Assembly: GCA_964437445.1 (NCBI GenBank)
Contig: CAYTGR010000009.1
Location: 38,635 to 102,634, forward strand
Direction: 5' to 3'
Source: CAYTGR01 sp964437445
Lineage (GTDB): Bacteria > Chloroflexota > Anaerolineae > B4-G1 > SLSP01
Length of the DNA stretch: 64,000 nucleotides
The translations under genes and the position numbers were made by a program. Of the stretch, positions 1 through 8,529 are shown in pieces. Position 1 is the first letter of the stretch. Each line of letters starts with the position of its first letter. The notes beneath the pieces are model-generated. The model saw nothing but the letters and a program-made list of their open reading frames with translations, searched no databases and had not been told where the DNA came from.

Positions 1-1035
1 AGCGTCTTCGGCAAGCCCGCGCCCAAGTATATCGTGGACATCCGCACCTCCAGCAACAACGTCGCTCTGGGCATGGTCATCAAAGGCGAACTGGATCTGA
101 GCAACAACTTCCTGCCGGGTATTGCGACACTGGCCGATAAGGGCTATGTCAAGACCTTCTATGCCCAGCCCCCTTACATGCTCTCGGCCAACACCGCCGT
201 GCTGTTCCTGAACACCACCAAGAAACCGATGGACGATGCCGCCTTCCGCAAGGCGCTGGCCTTCGCCATTGACGTGCCTTCCATCGTCAATGTTGCGTAT
301 GCCAATCTGGTCAAGGCCGCCAGCCCCTCTGGTTTGCTGCCCACCCTGAGCAAGTACGAAGATCAGGCCGTGCTGGCGAAACTGGGGTACACTTTTGACA
401 CGGCCAAAGCCAAGCAAATCCTGGCCGATGCCGGCTACAAGGATGTAAACGGCGATGGGTTTGTGGAAGCTCCCGATGGCTCCAAGATTGAACTGGAGGT
501 CACCTGCCCGAGCGGTTGGACCGACTGGATGGCCGCGATTGACATCATCGCCACCAGCGCTCAGGCCGCCGGGATCAACATCAAGTCGGCCTACCCCGAT
601 TACGGCGCCTGGAACACGGCGCTGCAGGGCGGCACGTTTGATATGACCCTGAACAACTGGGCGCAAATGAGCAATACGCCCTGGACGCTGTACAACCTGT
701 TGTTCCGGCACCCGATTCAGGAGCAAATGCAAAGCGGTAACTTCGGCCGCTACGCCAACCAGCAGATGTTTGACCTGGTGGATGCCCTGGCTAAAGTGCC
801 GACCGACGATGAGGCGGGTATGAAGGCCGCTTGCTCCAAGATCCAGGAACTGATGCTGACCGACATGCCCATGATCCCGCTCTGGTATAACGGCCTGTGG
901 GCGCAGTTCAGTGAGTCCTCCTGGACGAACTGGCCCAGTGAGAACAACGCGGTGTCCCTGCCGACCACCTGGTCCGGGTACTGGCAGATGGGCGGCCTGC
1001 AAACGCTCCTCAATCTGAAGCCGGTAACGCCCTAA
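1..1035 (+). CDS. ABC transporter substrate-binding protein, family 5 (5' partial)
   Basis: Carboxy-terminal part of an extracellular solute-binding protein of the peptide/nickel/oligosaccharide (SBP family 5) type, which delivers ligand to the membrane permeases encoded next. The reading frame is open from base 1, so the signal peptide and first lobe lie outside the window. Typical family features are visible: a 'FRKALAFAIDVPSIV' segment early on and 'AKQILADAGYKDVNGDG' in the middle. About 344 residues remain of a usual 500-600. It is followed by a hairpin and then four transporter genes on the same strand, which supports the assignment. The substrate cannot be told; in this family it may be a peptide or an oligosaccharide. 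Confidence 0.9.
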   Translation, partial: SVFGKPAPKYIVDIRTSSNNVALGMVIKGELDLSNNFLPGIATLADKGYVKTFYAQPPYMLSANTAVLFLNTTKKPMDDAAFRKALAFAIDVPSIVNVAYANLVKAASPSGLLPTLSKYEDQAVLAKLGYTFDTAKAKQILADAGYKDVNGDGFVEAPDGSKIELEVTCPSGWTDWMAAIDIIATSAQAAGINIKSAYPDYGAWNTALQGGTFDMTLNNWAQMSNTPWTLYNLLFRHPIQEQMQSGNFGRYANQQMFDLVDALAKVPTDDEAGMKAACSKIQELMLTDMPMIPLWYNGLWAQFSESSWTNWPSENNAVSLPTTWSGYWQMGGLQTLLNLKPVTP

Positions 1036-1059
1036 CCCTCTAACATCAGGTTAAGTCAA

Positions 1060-1097
1060 GCCGCCCCTCCTGGGCTGCTCAGGTCGGGAGGGGCGGC
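1060..1097 (+). terminator. Intercistronic hairpin (attenuator-like) after the binding-protein gene
   Basis: Perfect 11-bp stem (1060-1070 pairs with 1087-1097, GCCGCCCCTCC) with a 16-nt loop, 24 bases after the stop of the binding-protein gene and before the first permease. No T-run follows. Such hairpins commonly protect the upstream message or partly stop transcription so that binding protein exceeds permease; that role is inferred. Confidence 0.6.
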
Positions 1098-1137
1098 ACT
1101 GTAAAGTAGTAATGACTCGTGACACCGAGGAGCGCTT

Positions 1138-2136
1138 ATGAAGAAATATTTTGGCCGGAAAATTGTGATTTATCTGCTCACTTTTTTTCTGGCGGTAACC
1201 ATTGATTGGATGATTCCGCGTTTTATGCCCGGCGACCCGATCCGCAACATGTTGACCCGGGTCTCGGTCAGTTCCAACCCCAGCGCTATTCAGATGATGT
1301 ATGACTACTATGCGCATTTGTTTGGGCTGGACCTCCCTATCTGGCAACAATATCTCAATTTCTGGCAAGCCCTGTTCAAAGGCGACCTGGGGATCAGCAC
1401 GTATCTCTTTCCTACCCCGGTGAAGCAAGTGCTTTTGCGAGCCGTCCCCTACGATCTTCTGCTGCTCATCCCGGCCATTCTGTTGGCCTGGTATACAGGC
1501 AACAAATTCGGGGCCTTCGCCGCCCGCTCAAAATGGCTGGACAACACCATTTCGCCTGTTTCCTACGTGCTCACGGCCACACCTTATATGTGGTTGGGCA
1601 TTCTGTTGGCCTGGCTCTTTGGCATTGTTTTGGGGATTTTCCCGATTGCCGGCGCCTATGCTTTTTCTTTGCGGCCCACTTTTTCTCTCAAATTCATTTT
1701 GAGCGCCCTGCACCACTGGTTCTTGCCTTTCATCTCTATCTTCATGGTTGGATTTGGTGGCTGGTCCATTGGTATGCGCAATATGATTATTTATGAACTG
1801 GAATCAGATTATTCCCACTACCTGACCACGTTAGGGGCGCCCAAAAAGTTGATCCGCCGGTATGCCTTCAACAATGCGGTGCTCCCCCAAATTACCGGTC
1901 TGGCCCTGCAGTTGGGCGTTGTGGTAGCCGGCGCCCTGGTCACGGAAGTGGTATTTTCGTATCCGGGCATCGGGTATCTGCTCCTGGCAGCCATTCAGAA
2001 TCAGGACTACTTTCTCATCCAGGGGTGTTTCCTGTTCATCATCATCGGCGTCCTGCTGGCGAATTTCACCCTGGATGTCATCTACGTGCTGGTTGACCCG
2101 CGTACCCGCCGCGGCATGACAGGAGAGACAGCATGA
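1138..2136 (+). CDS. ABC transporter permease, DppB-type
   Basis: First inner-membrane permease of the importer (binding-protein-dependent transport, DppB/OppB type), 332 residues, a normal length. The N-terminus carries the first membrane helix (about 10-28) followed by the usual 'RFMPGDP' segment; later helices surround the cytoplasmic EAA-type loop near residues 220-245 ('LTTLGAPKKLIRRYAF'), which docks with the ATPases. The start is an ATG preceded by GAGGAGCG. It overlaps the next gene by four bases (ATGA), so the two permeases are probably translationally coupled. Confidence 0.9.
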   Translation: MKKYFGRKIVIYLLTFFLAVTIDWMIPRFMPGDPIRNMLTRVSVSSNPSAIQMMYDYYAHLFGLDLPIWQQYLNFWQALFKGDLGISTYLFPTPVKQVLLRAVPYDLLLLIPAILLAWYTGNKFGAFAARSKWLDNTISPVSYVLTATPYMWLGILLAWLFGIVLGIFPIAGAYAFSLRPTFSLKFILSALHHWFLPFISIFMVGFGGWSIGMRNMIIYELESDYSHYLTTLGAPKKLIRRYAFNNAVLPQITGLALQLGVVVAGALVTEVVFSYPGIGYLLLAAIQNQDYFLIQGCFLFIIIGVLLANFTLDVIYVLVDPRTRRGMTGETA

Positions 2137-2993
2137 GCACACAGAAGAAGAAAAACGAATTTCTCTACTTTGGTCTGCGCAACAAAAAACTCCTGGTGGG
2201 GTCAGCCATCATCCTTTTCTTCCTCATCCTGAGCCTGGTAGGGCCATGGTTGGCGCAAAACGATCCCTTTAAGTTTGTCAATCCGCTGGGGGCGGAGGCC
2301 CCTTCTTCTAAGTACTGGTTCGGCACGACCTTTTTCGGGCAGGATGTCTTTTCCCAGTTTGTCAATGGCCTGCGCGCCACCTTTGTAGTGGGCCTCATTG
2401 GCGGCGGGTTAGGCACGCTCCTGGGGATACTGATTGGCTTTACGGCCGGTTATCGGGGGGGTCTCGTAGATGAAGTGCTCAACGCGCTGACCAACATCGT
2501 GCTGGTAATCCCCACGCTGGCCGTGCTGCTGATTGTTGCGGCCTACCTGAAGGTACGCAGTGTCTGGACGGAATGCCTGTTCATCGGGTTCACCGCTTGG
2601 CCCTGGGTGGCCAGAGCCATCCGCGCCCAGACCTTTTCCCTGCGCACGCGGGATTTCGTTGACCTGGCCCGGATGAGTGGGATGAAAGCCACTCAAATCA
2701 TCTTCCGGGAAATCGCCCCGAACATGATGTCTTACTTGCTGCTGGTATTCATCCTGCAATTCGGGGGCGCCATCCTCACGGCGGCCACGCTGGATTTCAT
2801 CGGCCTGGGACCAACCAACGCGATTTCGCTGGGCTTGATGATGCAATATGCGGTCCTCTGGGGCGCTTTGCAACTGGGGATCTGGTGGTGGTTTATTCCA
2901 CCCGGCCTGGCGATCACCGCCATCGTCGGCGCGCTGTACAGCATGAACGTAGGCCTGGACGAAGTCTTCAATCCTAAGTTGAGGGAGATGTAG
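2133..2993 (+). CDS. ABC transporter permease, DppC-type
   Basis: Second permease subunit of the same importer, 286 residues. It has the DppC arrangement: an N-terminal helix around residues 20-40, then 'YWFGTTFFGQDVFSQ' (the family's GTDxxGRD-like segment, here varied), four or five further helices, and a coupling loop 'LARMSGMKATQIIFREIAPN' near residues 178-197. The start codon lies inside the end of the DppB-type gene, and the ATPase gene starts three bases after its stop, so it is the middle of one operon. Confidence 0.9.
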   Translation: MSTQKKKNEFLYFGLRNKKLLVGSAIILFFLILSLVGPWLAQNDPFKFVNPLGAEAPSSKYWFGTTFFGQDVFSQFVNGLRATFVVGLIGGGLGTLLGILIGFTAGYRGGLVDEVLNALTNIVLVIPTLAVLLIVAAYLKVRSVWTECLFIGFTAWPWVARAIRAQTFSLRTRDFVDLARMSGMKATQIIFREIAPNMMSYLLLVFILQFGGAILTAATLDFIGLGPTNAISLGLMMQYAVLWGALQLGIWWWFIPPGLAITAIVGALYSMNVGLDEVFNPKLREM

Positions 2994-2995
2994 CC

Positions 2996-3958
2996 ATGGC
3001 TTTGCAAGTAGAAAATCTCACCCTCTACTATCAAACGCTGCGCGGTGATGTGCACGCGCTGGAAAATGCCACGTTCACAATCGGGGACGGTGAAATCATG
3101 GGACTGGCCGGCGAATCGGGCTGCGGCAAAACCACCCTGGGGCATGGTTTGATTCTGCTGGTCCCGCCCATGAAATATGTGACGGGTCAAGTGACGCTGG
3201 ACGGTGAGCCGCTCCCCATCTGGGATACCGACAAGATGGATGCCTTCCGCTTCAGCCGGATCTCCATCATCCCCCAGTATGCGATGAACGCCATGAACCC
3301 TATCCGCAAAATTGGGAAGATGATTGAGGAACTGCTGACCGCCAAAAAAGTGGATTATCAGGCCATGCTCCCGGAACTAAAGCGCCGGTTGGACCTGGTC
3401 AAATTGCCGCATGAAGTGCTCAAGATGTATCCCATTGAGTTATCGGGCGGGATGAAGCAACGCATGGTGATGGTCATCTCTTCACTCCTGGACCCTTCCC
3501 TGCTGATCGCCGACGAGATCACTTCGGCCCTGGATGTCGCCAGCCAGAAAGCCGTGGCCGAGATGTTAGTGGAATTCCGTGACCAGGGTTGCTGCAAAAG
3601 CGCCATGGTCATCACCCACGATATTTCCATCCTCTACCAGATTGCCGACAGCATCCTGATCATGTATGCCGGGCAACTGGCCGAGAAGGCGACTACCACC
3701 ACCATTATCCACGCTCCCCGCCACCCCTACACCCAACTGCTGATCTCCTCTCTGCCCGAAATCGGCGTCAAATACACCGACCGGAGACTGAGCGGCATCC
3801 CGGGCAAGCCGCCGCTGCTCCTCGACCCCCCCACCGGTTGCCGGTTCAAGGCGCGCTGTCCGGTGGCTTTTGAAAAATGCAACGAGGTCCCGCCCTTGAT
3901 TGAAGTTGAACCCGGTCATTTCATTGCTTGCTGGAAGGAGACTGAACGCCATGCTTAA
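2996..3958 (+). CDS. ABC transporter ATP-binding protein, DppD-type
   Basis: One of two ATPases that power the importer, 320 residues. Visible motifs are Walker A 'GESGCGKTT' (about 39-47), signature 'LSGGMKQR', Walker B 'LLIADEITSALD' and the switch histidine 'ITHDIS'. The C-terminal cysteine-containing extension ('GCRFKARCPVAFEKC') is the oligopeptide/dipeptide transporter C-terminal domain. The Walker B glutamate is followed by Ile rather than the usual Pro, a variation shared with the partner ATPase. GGGAGATG precedes the ATG. Confidence 0.92.
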   Translation: MALQVENLTLYYQTLRGDVHALENATFTIGDGEIMGLAGESGCGKTTLGHGLILLVPPMKYVTGQVTLDGEPLPIWDTDKMDAFRFSRISIIPQYAMNAMNPIRKIGKMIEELLTAKKVDYQAMLPELKRRLDLVKLPHEVLKMYPIELSGGMKQRMVMVISSLLDPSLLIADEITSALDVASQKAVAEMLVEFRDQGCCKSAMVITHDISILYQIADSILIMYAGQLAEKATTTTIIHAPRHPYTQLLISSLPEIGVKYTDRRLSGIPGKPPLLLDPPTGCRFKARCPVAFEKCNEVPPLIEVEPGHFIACWKETERHA

Positions 3959-4904
3959 ACTTGAAAATGTCTCCAAAACCTATAAGGTGGGTACCTTCGG
4001 CGGCAAGGAGCTCCATGCCGTCAACGGAGTTAGCTTCACGGTCCAGGATGGGGAAGTCGCCGCGCTGATTGGCGAGAGCGGCAGCGGTAAAAGCACCATC
4101 GGCAAGATGATTCTGCGCCTGATTTCCATCACTTCGGGGACGATTTCATTGAACGGTGTGGATATTGCCACCCTCCGGGGGACCGCCCTCAAAGAATATT
4201 ACCGCAAGGTGCAGGGCATCTTCCAGGACCCGTTCAGTTCCTACAATCCGATTTTCAAGGCCGACCGCATCTTCCAAATCGTGCACGATGAGTTTTACCC
4301 GCAGGTGGACGCTGGCGAGTGGCAGCAAAAAGTAGAAAAGACCCTGCGAGATGTCGGCCTGAACCCGGAACATGTCCTGAACAAATACCCTCACCAGTTG
4401 AGCGGCGGACAGCTCCAGCGCTTCCTCATCGCCCGCGCCCTGCTGCTGGATATTGAGTTCCTGGTCGCGGACGAAATCATCAGCATGTTGGACGCTTCTA
4501 CCCGCATTGACGTGCTCAACCTGCTGGCCGAACTGAAAAAGCGCGGCCTCTCCATTCTTTTCATCACCCACGACCTTTCACTGGCTAACTACATCAGCGA
4601 AAGGGCCGTGATTCTCTATCACGGCTGCGTGACGGAAATGGGGATCACGGAGAAGATCTTCGCGGCTCCCCTGCACCCCTATACCCAAATGCTCATGGCT
4701 TCGGTGCCCCGCCTGGACCGGAAGTGGGAAGCAGCCACTACCAGCGTAGAGCAGGAAACGCAGCCGCTGACGGAGCTGCGGGGATGTGTCTACTATGGCC
4801 GCTGCCCTATCGCCGTCAAAAGTTGCGCCAGCGAGCAGCCTCCCCTGGTAGAGGTCAGCCCGGACCACCTGGTGGCCTGCCCCTACGCCAGACGGCCCGA
4901 CTGA
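3951..4904 (+). CDS. ABC transporter ATP-binding protein, DppF-type
   Basis: Second ATPase of the importer, 317 residues from the ATG at 3951. That start is chosen over one 51 bases upstream because GGAAGGAG lies about ten bases before it and the residues that follow (MLKLENVSKTYKVG) are where this family begins. It contains Walker A 'GESGSGKST', signature 'LSGGQLQR', Walker B 'LVADEIISMLD' and a C-terminal 'GCVYYGRCPIAVKSC' cysteine cluster. It overlaps the stop of the DppD-type gene by eight bases. As in the partner, the Pro after the Walker B Glu is replaced by Ile. Confidence 0.92.
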   Translation: MLKLENVSKTYKVGTFGGKELHAVNGVSFTVQDGEVAALIGESGSGKSTIGKMILRLISITSGTISLNGVDIATLRGTALKEYYRKVQGIFQDPFSSYNPIFKADRIFQIVHDEFYPQVDAGEWQQKVEKTLRDVGLNPEHVLNKYPHQLSGGQLQRFLIARALLLDIEFLVADEIISMLDASTRIDVLNLLAELKKRGLSILFITHDLSLANYISERAVILYHGCVTEMGITEKIFAAPLHPYTQMLMASVPRLDRKWEAATTSVEQETQPLTELRGCVYYGRCPIAVKSCASEQPPLVEVSPDHLVACPYARRPD

Positions 4905-4926
4905 GGACTATTTTCCGCTCACAGCC

Positions 4927-4957
4927 ACCGGGGCGGCCCTTGCTGGGCCGCCCCGGT
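4927..4957. terminator. Strong hairpin between convergent genes
   Basis: Perfect 13-bp GC-rich stem (4927-4939 with 4945-4957) and a 5-nt loop TTGCT, 22 bases after the importer operon and 32 before the end of the convergent glycosyltransferase gene. There is no clear T-run, so termination is inferred from position and stem strength; it could serve both strands. Confidence 0.7.
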
Positions 4958-4989
4958 AAGTTAAAGATGCCCGAGGCGTCACTCCCCTC

Positions 4990-7014
4990 CTACTCATGGT
5001 CGCTCAAGCCGCAGGTTAGCTCCGCGATGACAACTACTTCATCCCGGTAAACCTCCCTGGTGCATTGCGGCAGGAAGGTCCCCTGCAAAAATTGGTAGGC
5101 GGCCCGTTGCTGCCCGGTCGGATCGTGGTATAAAAGCAGCCACGCCAGGTCACCGGCGCTGAAGAACAAATGAGTCACTCCCTGCCGGTGCAATTCAGCG
5201 GCGATAGCCGTCGGGTCAGCATGATAGGACAGAAAGAGCCGGGTCCATTGCGTCTGATCGGCATCCGGCCGGCATTGCAGACCACAATAATAGCTCTGGC
5301 CGTTCCACAACAACAAGACCTGGGCCTCCGGCGGTAACGTCTCCCGGATAAATTGCTGGGCCGGAAAGACAAAATTACTACGGGCCAGAAATTCGTTCTT
5401 CGTTTCCTGCCCTAAAACAACTCGCCACGACTGGTTTTGGCGCAATGTGACCAGCTGATAAGCAAGCGTGGCCATCATCATGCCGGCCAGCAAACCGCGC
5501 CAAAGCAGGGACACCCGACCCGAACGCGAGATCAGCACGTCTGCCGCAAGCAACGCCACTACGGGGAACAGAGGCAGCAGGAAGCGTGTCTGTTGCGAAC
5601 CCTGGGCCCAGATCAAGAACCACAGGCCGGCGTACAACGCTAACCCGATACTCAGCCGGTTCCGGTCTCGCTTGAATAATATCCCCAGGCCGGCAAAAAA
5701 GAGGGGATTGGGAATCTCAATGGAAAAAGTCCCAAACTGTTGCCGGCGGAGGTAGAAATTAAGCGGCAACAACAGGTAAGCCACGACGCTCCGGCCAGCA
5801 CCGAAACTGTGCAGGTAAGCCAGCAAAAGCTCCTGGCGGGTAGTGTCCCAACCGGGCGTGGTGAGAACAAAGGGGTAGATGGGGTTGCCGGACCAAAGCC
5901 AGCTCTTGAGATACCAGGGTGCGCCTGCCAGTAGCGCCGGCAGCGCGAACCACCAGGCATTGCGCAGCAGTGCGGGGCGGTCGTTACGCCAGCTCTGCCA
6001 GACGATCCAAAGTCCCAACAGGGCCGTCCCGCCCAGGGCCAACACTTTGTTACCCAGTGCCAGCCCGGCCAGTATCCCCACCAGCGCCAATAACTCACGC
6101 CGGGGCCTGGCCAACCAGAGGCAGAGCAGATAGACCGCCACGAACTCGTACACGGCCCAGGCCAGGTCGGTGTAGGCCCAAGTCGCCCACAACGGCAGCA
6201 TGGGCACGCCCAGCAGCAACGCCGCTGCTACAGCACCGTGGGTCACGCTCCAAAATCGCCGTCCTAAGCTCCAGGTGGCCAGCACCAGGATGAGGGCGTA
6301 GGTCAGGTGTAGCAGGCCGGCCAGGGTGTCGCTGCCCAACGCCAGGCCGAGAGTGAAGAGCATCTCCAGCAAGAACGGGCCGTTAGCCTGCCAGAGATCA
6401 GGCAGAAAATAAATGCGACCAGCCGCCAAAAAGCGTTGGGGGGCAGCCAGGTGATACATCAGACCGTCATAATCCCAGGGCGGCGCCAGCGCCTGAAACA
6501 AGGCCAGAGCCAGCATTCCACCGCCCATGACGGCCAGAGCTTTGCCATCCAATCCCCAACGCCGGAAGGCCGAAACGGCGGCGGTAATCCGTGCCGGGAT
6601 CTTCCCCAGCTCAGCACTCCATTCCCGCCAGGTCCATACCGCCGCCAGCGACAACCACAACAACAGGCTGACAGGTCGCAGCCAGCCTGCCAGCCCCAAG
6701 ACAAGGACTCCATAGGCCAGGATGCCCCATCCCAGCGGCAACGCCAGCAACCAGCGCTCCAGGGAAGTCAGCTCTGGCAGCGTGAAGCGGGCGAGCACTT
6801 GGCGGCCTAACGCCCCACCCAACAGGACCAGCCCGCCCCACAGTCCCAGCGCAAACCCGTTATCCAGCCAGGCGTGCAGGCCCGCCACATTCAGGGGGCG
6901 CTCTGGAAAGGCCCATCGCATCCCCGCCAGTAAGAAGACACCGCCGATGACCAGGATCACTTCAAGCAGCGGTGCTTTACCTTTTAGCCCAATTGGTCCA
7001 CGTTGTGTGACCAC
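4990..7014 (-). CDS. Membrane glycosyltransferase, GT39/ArnT-like
   Basis: Integral membrane protein of 674 residues with ten or more hydrophobic helices, arranged like GT-C glycosyltransferases (PMT/ArnT class) that use lipid-linked sugars. The first large outer loop after the early helices contains the acidic motif 'PPWDYDGLMYHLAAPQRFL' (around residues 173-191), matching the position of the catalytic acidic residues of this fold. The C-terminal 130 residues form a soluble region. The start is GTG with GAGGAGAG eight bases upstream. The neighbouring gene encodes a related protein; no other cell-surface sugar genes are nearby, so acceptor and donor are unknown. Confidence 0.7.
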   Translation of the reverse strand: MVTQRGPIGLKGKAPLLEVILVIGGVFLLAGMRWAFPERPLNVAGLHAWLDNGFALGLWGGLVLLGGALGRQVLARFTLPELTSLERWLLALPLGWGILAYGVLVLGLAGWLRPVSLLLWLSLAAVWTWREWSAELGKIPARITAAVSAFRRWGLDGKALAVMGGGMLALALFQALAPPWDYDGLMYHLAAPQRFLAAGRIYFLPDLWQANGPFLLEMLFTLGLALGSDTLAGLLHLTYALILVLATWSLGRRFWSVTHGAVAAALLLGVPMLPLWATWAYTDLAWAVYEFVAVYLLCLWLARPRRELLALVGILAGLALGNKVLALGGTALLGLWIVWQSWRNDRPALLRNAWWFALPALLAGAPWYLKSWLWSGNPIYPFVLTTPGWDTTRQELLLAYLHSFGAGRSVVAYLLLPLNFYLRRQQFGTFSIEIPNPLFFAGLGILFKRDRNRLSIGLALYAGLWFLIWAQGSQQTRFLLPLFPVVALLAADVLISRSGRVSLLWRGLLAGMMMATLAYQLVTLRQNQSWRVVLGQETKNEFLARSNFVFPAQQFIRETLPPEAQVLLLWNGQSYYCGLQCRPDADQTQWTRLFLSYHADPTAIAAELHRQGVTHLFFSAGDLAWLLLYHDPTGQQRAAYQFLQGTFLPQCTREVYRDEVVVIAELTCGLSDHE

Positions 7015-7187
7015 AGGTCTCTCCTCTTGTCACCGGCCGTGATCCCTCTCAATCTACCACGATGTCAATGTCATTAAGCCAGAGGGTGCTGGCCGCCCAC
7101 GAGCACGCTTTCACCGCAGTCAACCGCTCCAGAGAGCATCGTGGAAGAAGTATGAAAATCCTGGGCGCCAGCTGAATTTTCTTGACT

Positions 7188-8510
7188 TCACAGGTCGCGG
7201 CGAAGCAGGATCCGAGCCACTATTTCTACCCCTTGCGCTACCCCCAAGGCCATACACCACAGACTGAAAATCACCGGAAAGAGGTAATACCGATCCCAAT
7301 CCAAAGGGCTCAACAACATGGGAACCACTAAACCCAATGCCATCGCCGCCGAGACAATGCTGGGATAAAACTGCCTCCCCCCTCGCCACCATCGGTAAGT
7401 GGTCCACAATAAATATCCCAGGCCGAGTAGACACAAAGCGCCGTTCACTAAGGGAGCCCCTGGGAAGCGCCACGTGGCATAGTCCTGAAAAACACGTTCT
7501 GCTACTTGCGCGATCCGGGCCGCGCCTTCCTGACTATGCGTTTCGGGGTATGCAACCAACTGTTGTTGCATTTCCTGGGTCCGCATTTTCAACATCCTGG
7601 CGGTGCGGCCCAACGGGTCAGGGTAAAGGTAAGGATTAACCACCATGAAAGCCACGCCGGTAGCCAGTAACACCCAGAGAAGCGAGCGTTCCAGCACCTC
7701 AAGCCGGGAGCGGCGGGCTACCGTTCCCCGGTACCGCAGGGGAGCTAACACGGCCAGCCCACCGGCAGCCATTCCTGCCAATGCACCGTTCAACTTGACC
7801 GCCGCCGCCAGCCCAGAAAAAAGTCCGGCCAACAGCCACCACCGTTCCACGCCGGGAAAACGTCGGGCAGACGGGGCGGCCGCCGCCGCAGGCATCGCAG
7901 CAGTCCGCTGCCAGGACTGGATAGCTTTGGCGCTGGCCCAGCCGGCCAGCAACGTGAATAACAGCAAAGGGGCTTCGGCCATGGCGCGCCGCAGAGTATA
8001 AGCCAGGTAGCCATTGGCCGCATATAAGACCAGCAACGTGTAGGCGGCCACCCGGTTACGAGCTGCGCGCATCAGCTCAAACAGCAGCAGTCCACACCCG
8101 GCGGCGATCACTGCCATCGGCAACCGGGACCACCAAAGCAGGCCGGACTCGGGTAAAGCGTGGCGCGCCAGGTTTTCCTCATCGCTCAATGAGAACTCCC
8201 AGGTCGCGTTAAGCTCGGCAGCCGTATACCTTCCTAACCGACGGCCAACGCCAATCAGATAGCGTGTCAACGGAGGCTGCGTGAGCGTCCAATACGATTC
8301 CCGCCAGAGTGGAGAACTCAACTGACCTGAAAAGAACGCCTCGAACACACCACTGGAACCAATCCAATGGCTTTCATCCGGAAAAAACGGGACTGCAGCC
8401 AGCTGGGTGCAAAAGATAATCAGCAATACAGCCCCGATTAGCCAAGCCTCTAACCAGGGCCTCAAACGCCTGCCTCCGATTTTCCCCATCAGTCCTTTTC
8501 CTGTTCTCAA
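7188..8510 (-). CDS. Membrane glycosyltransferase-like protein
   Basis: Polytopic membrane protein of 440 residues with about ten helices. The first loop has 'FFPDESHWIG' followed by 'TQPPLTRYLIGVGRRLG', the acidic plus 'QPPL..Y' pattern seen in dolichyl-phosphate-mannose protein mannosyltransferase-like GT-C enzymes. It lies upstream of the related 674-residue protein, 173 bases apart, and 19 bases after the stop of a histidine kinase gene on the same strand. Function is inferred from fold features only. Confidence 0.6.
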   Translation of the reverse strand: MRTGKGLMGKIGGRRLRPWLEAWLIGAVLLIIFCTQLAAVPFFPDESHWIGSSGVFEAFFSGQLSSPLWRESYWTLTQPPLTRYLIGVGRRLGRYTAAELNATWEFSLSDEENLARHALPESGLLWWSRLPMAVIAAGCGLLLFELMRAARNRVAAYTLLVLYAANGYLAYTLRRAMAEAPLLLFTLLAGWASAKAIQSWQRTAAMPAAAAAPSARRFPGVERWWLLAGLFSGLAAAVKLNGALAGMAAGGLAVLAPLRYRGTVARRSRLEVLERSLLWVLLATGVAFMVVNPYLYPDPLGRTARMLKMRTQEMQQQLVAYPETHSQEGAARIAQVAERVFQDYATWRFPGAPLVNGALCLLGLGYLLWTTYRWWRGGRQFYPSIVSAAMALGLVVPMLLSPLDWDRYYLFPVIFSLWCMALGVAQGVEIVARILLRRDL

Positions 8511-8529
8511 ACAATGGAGCAGAAGGGGA

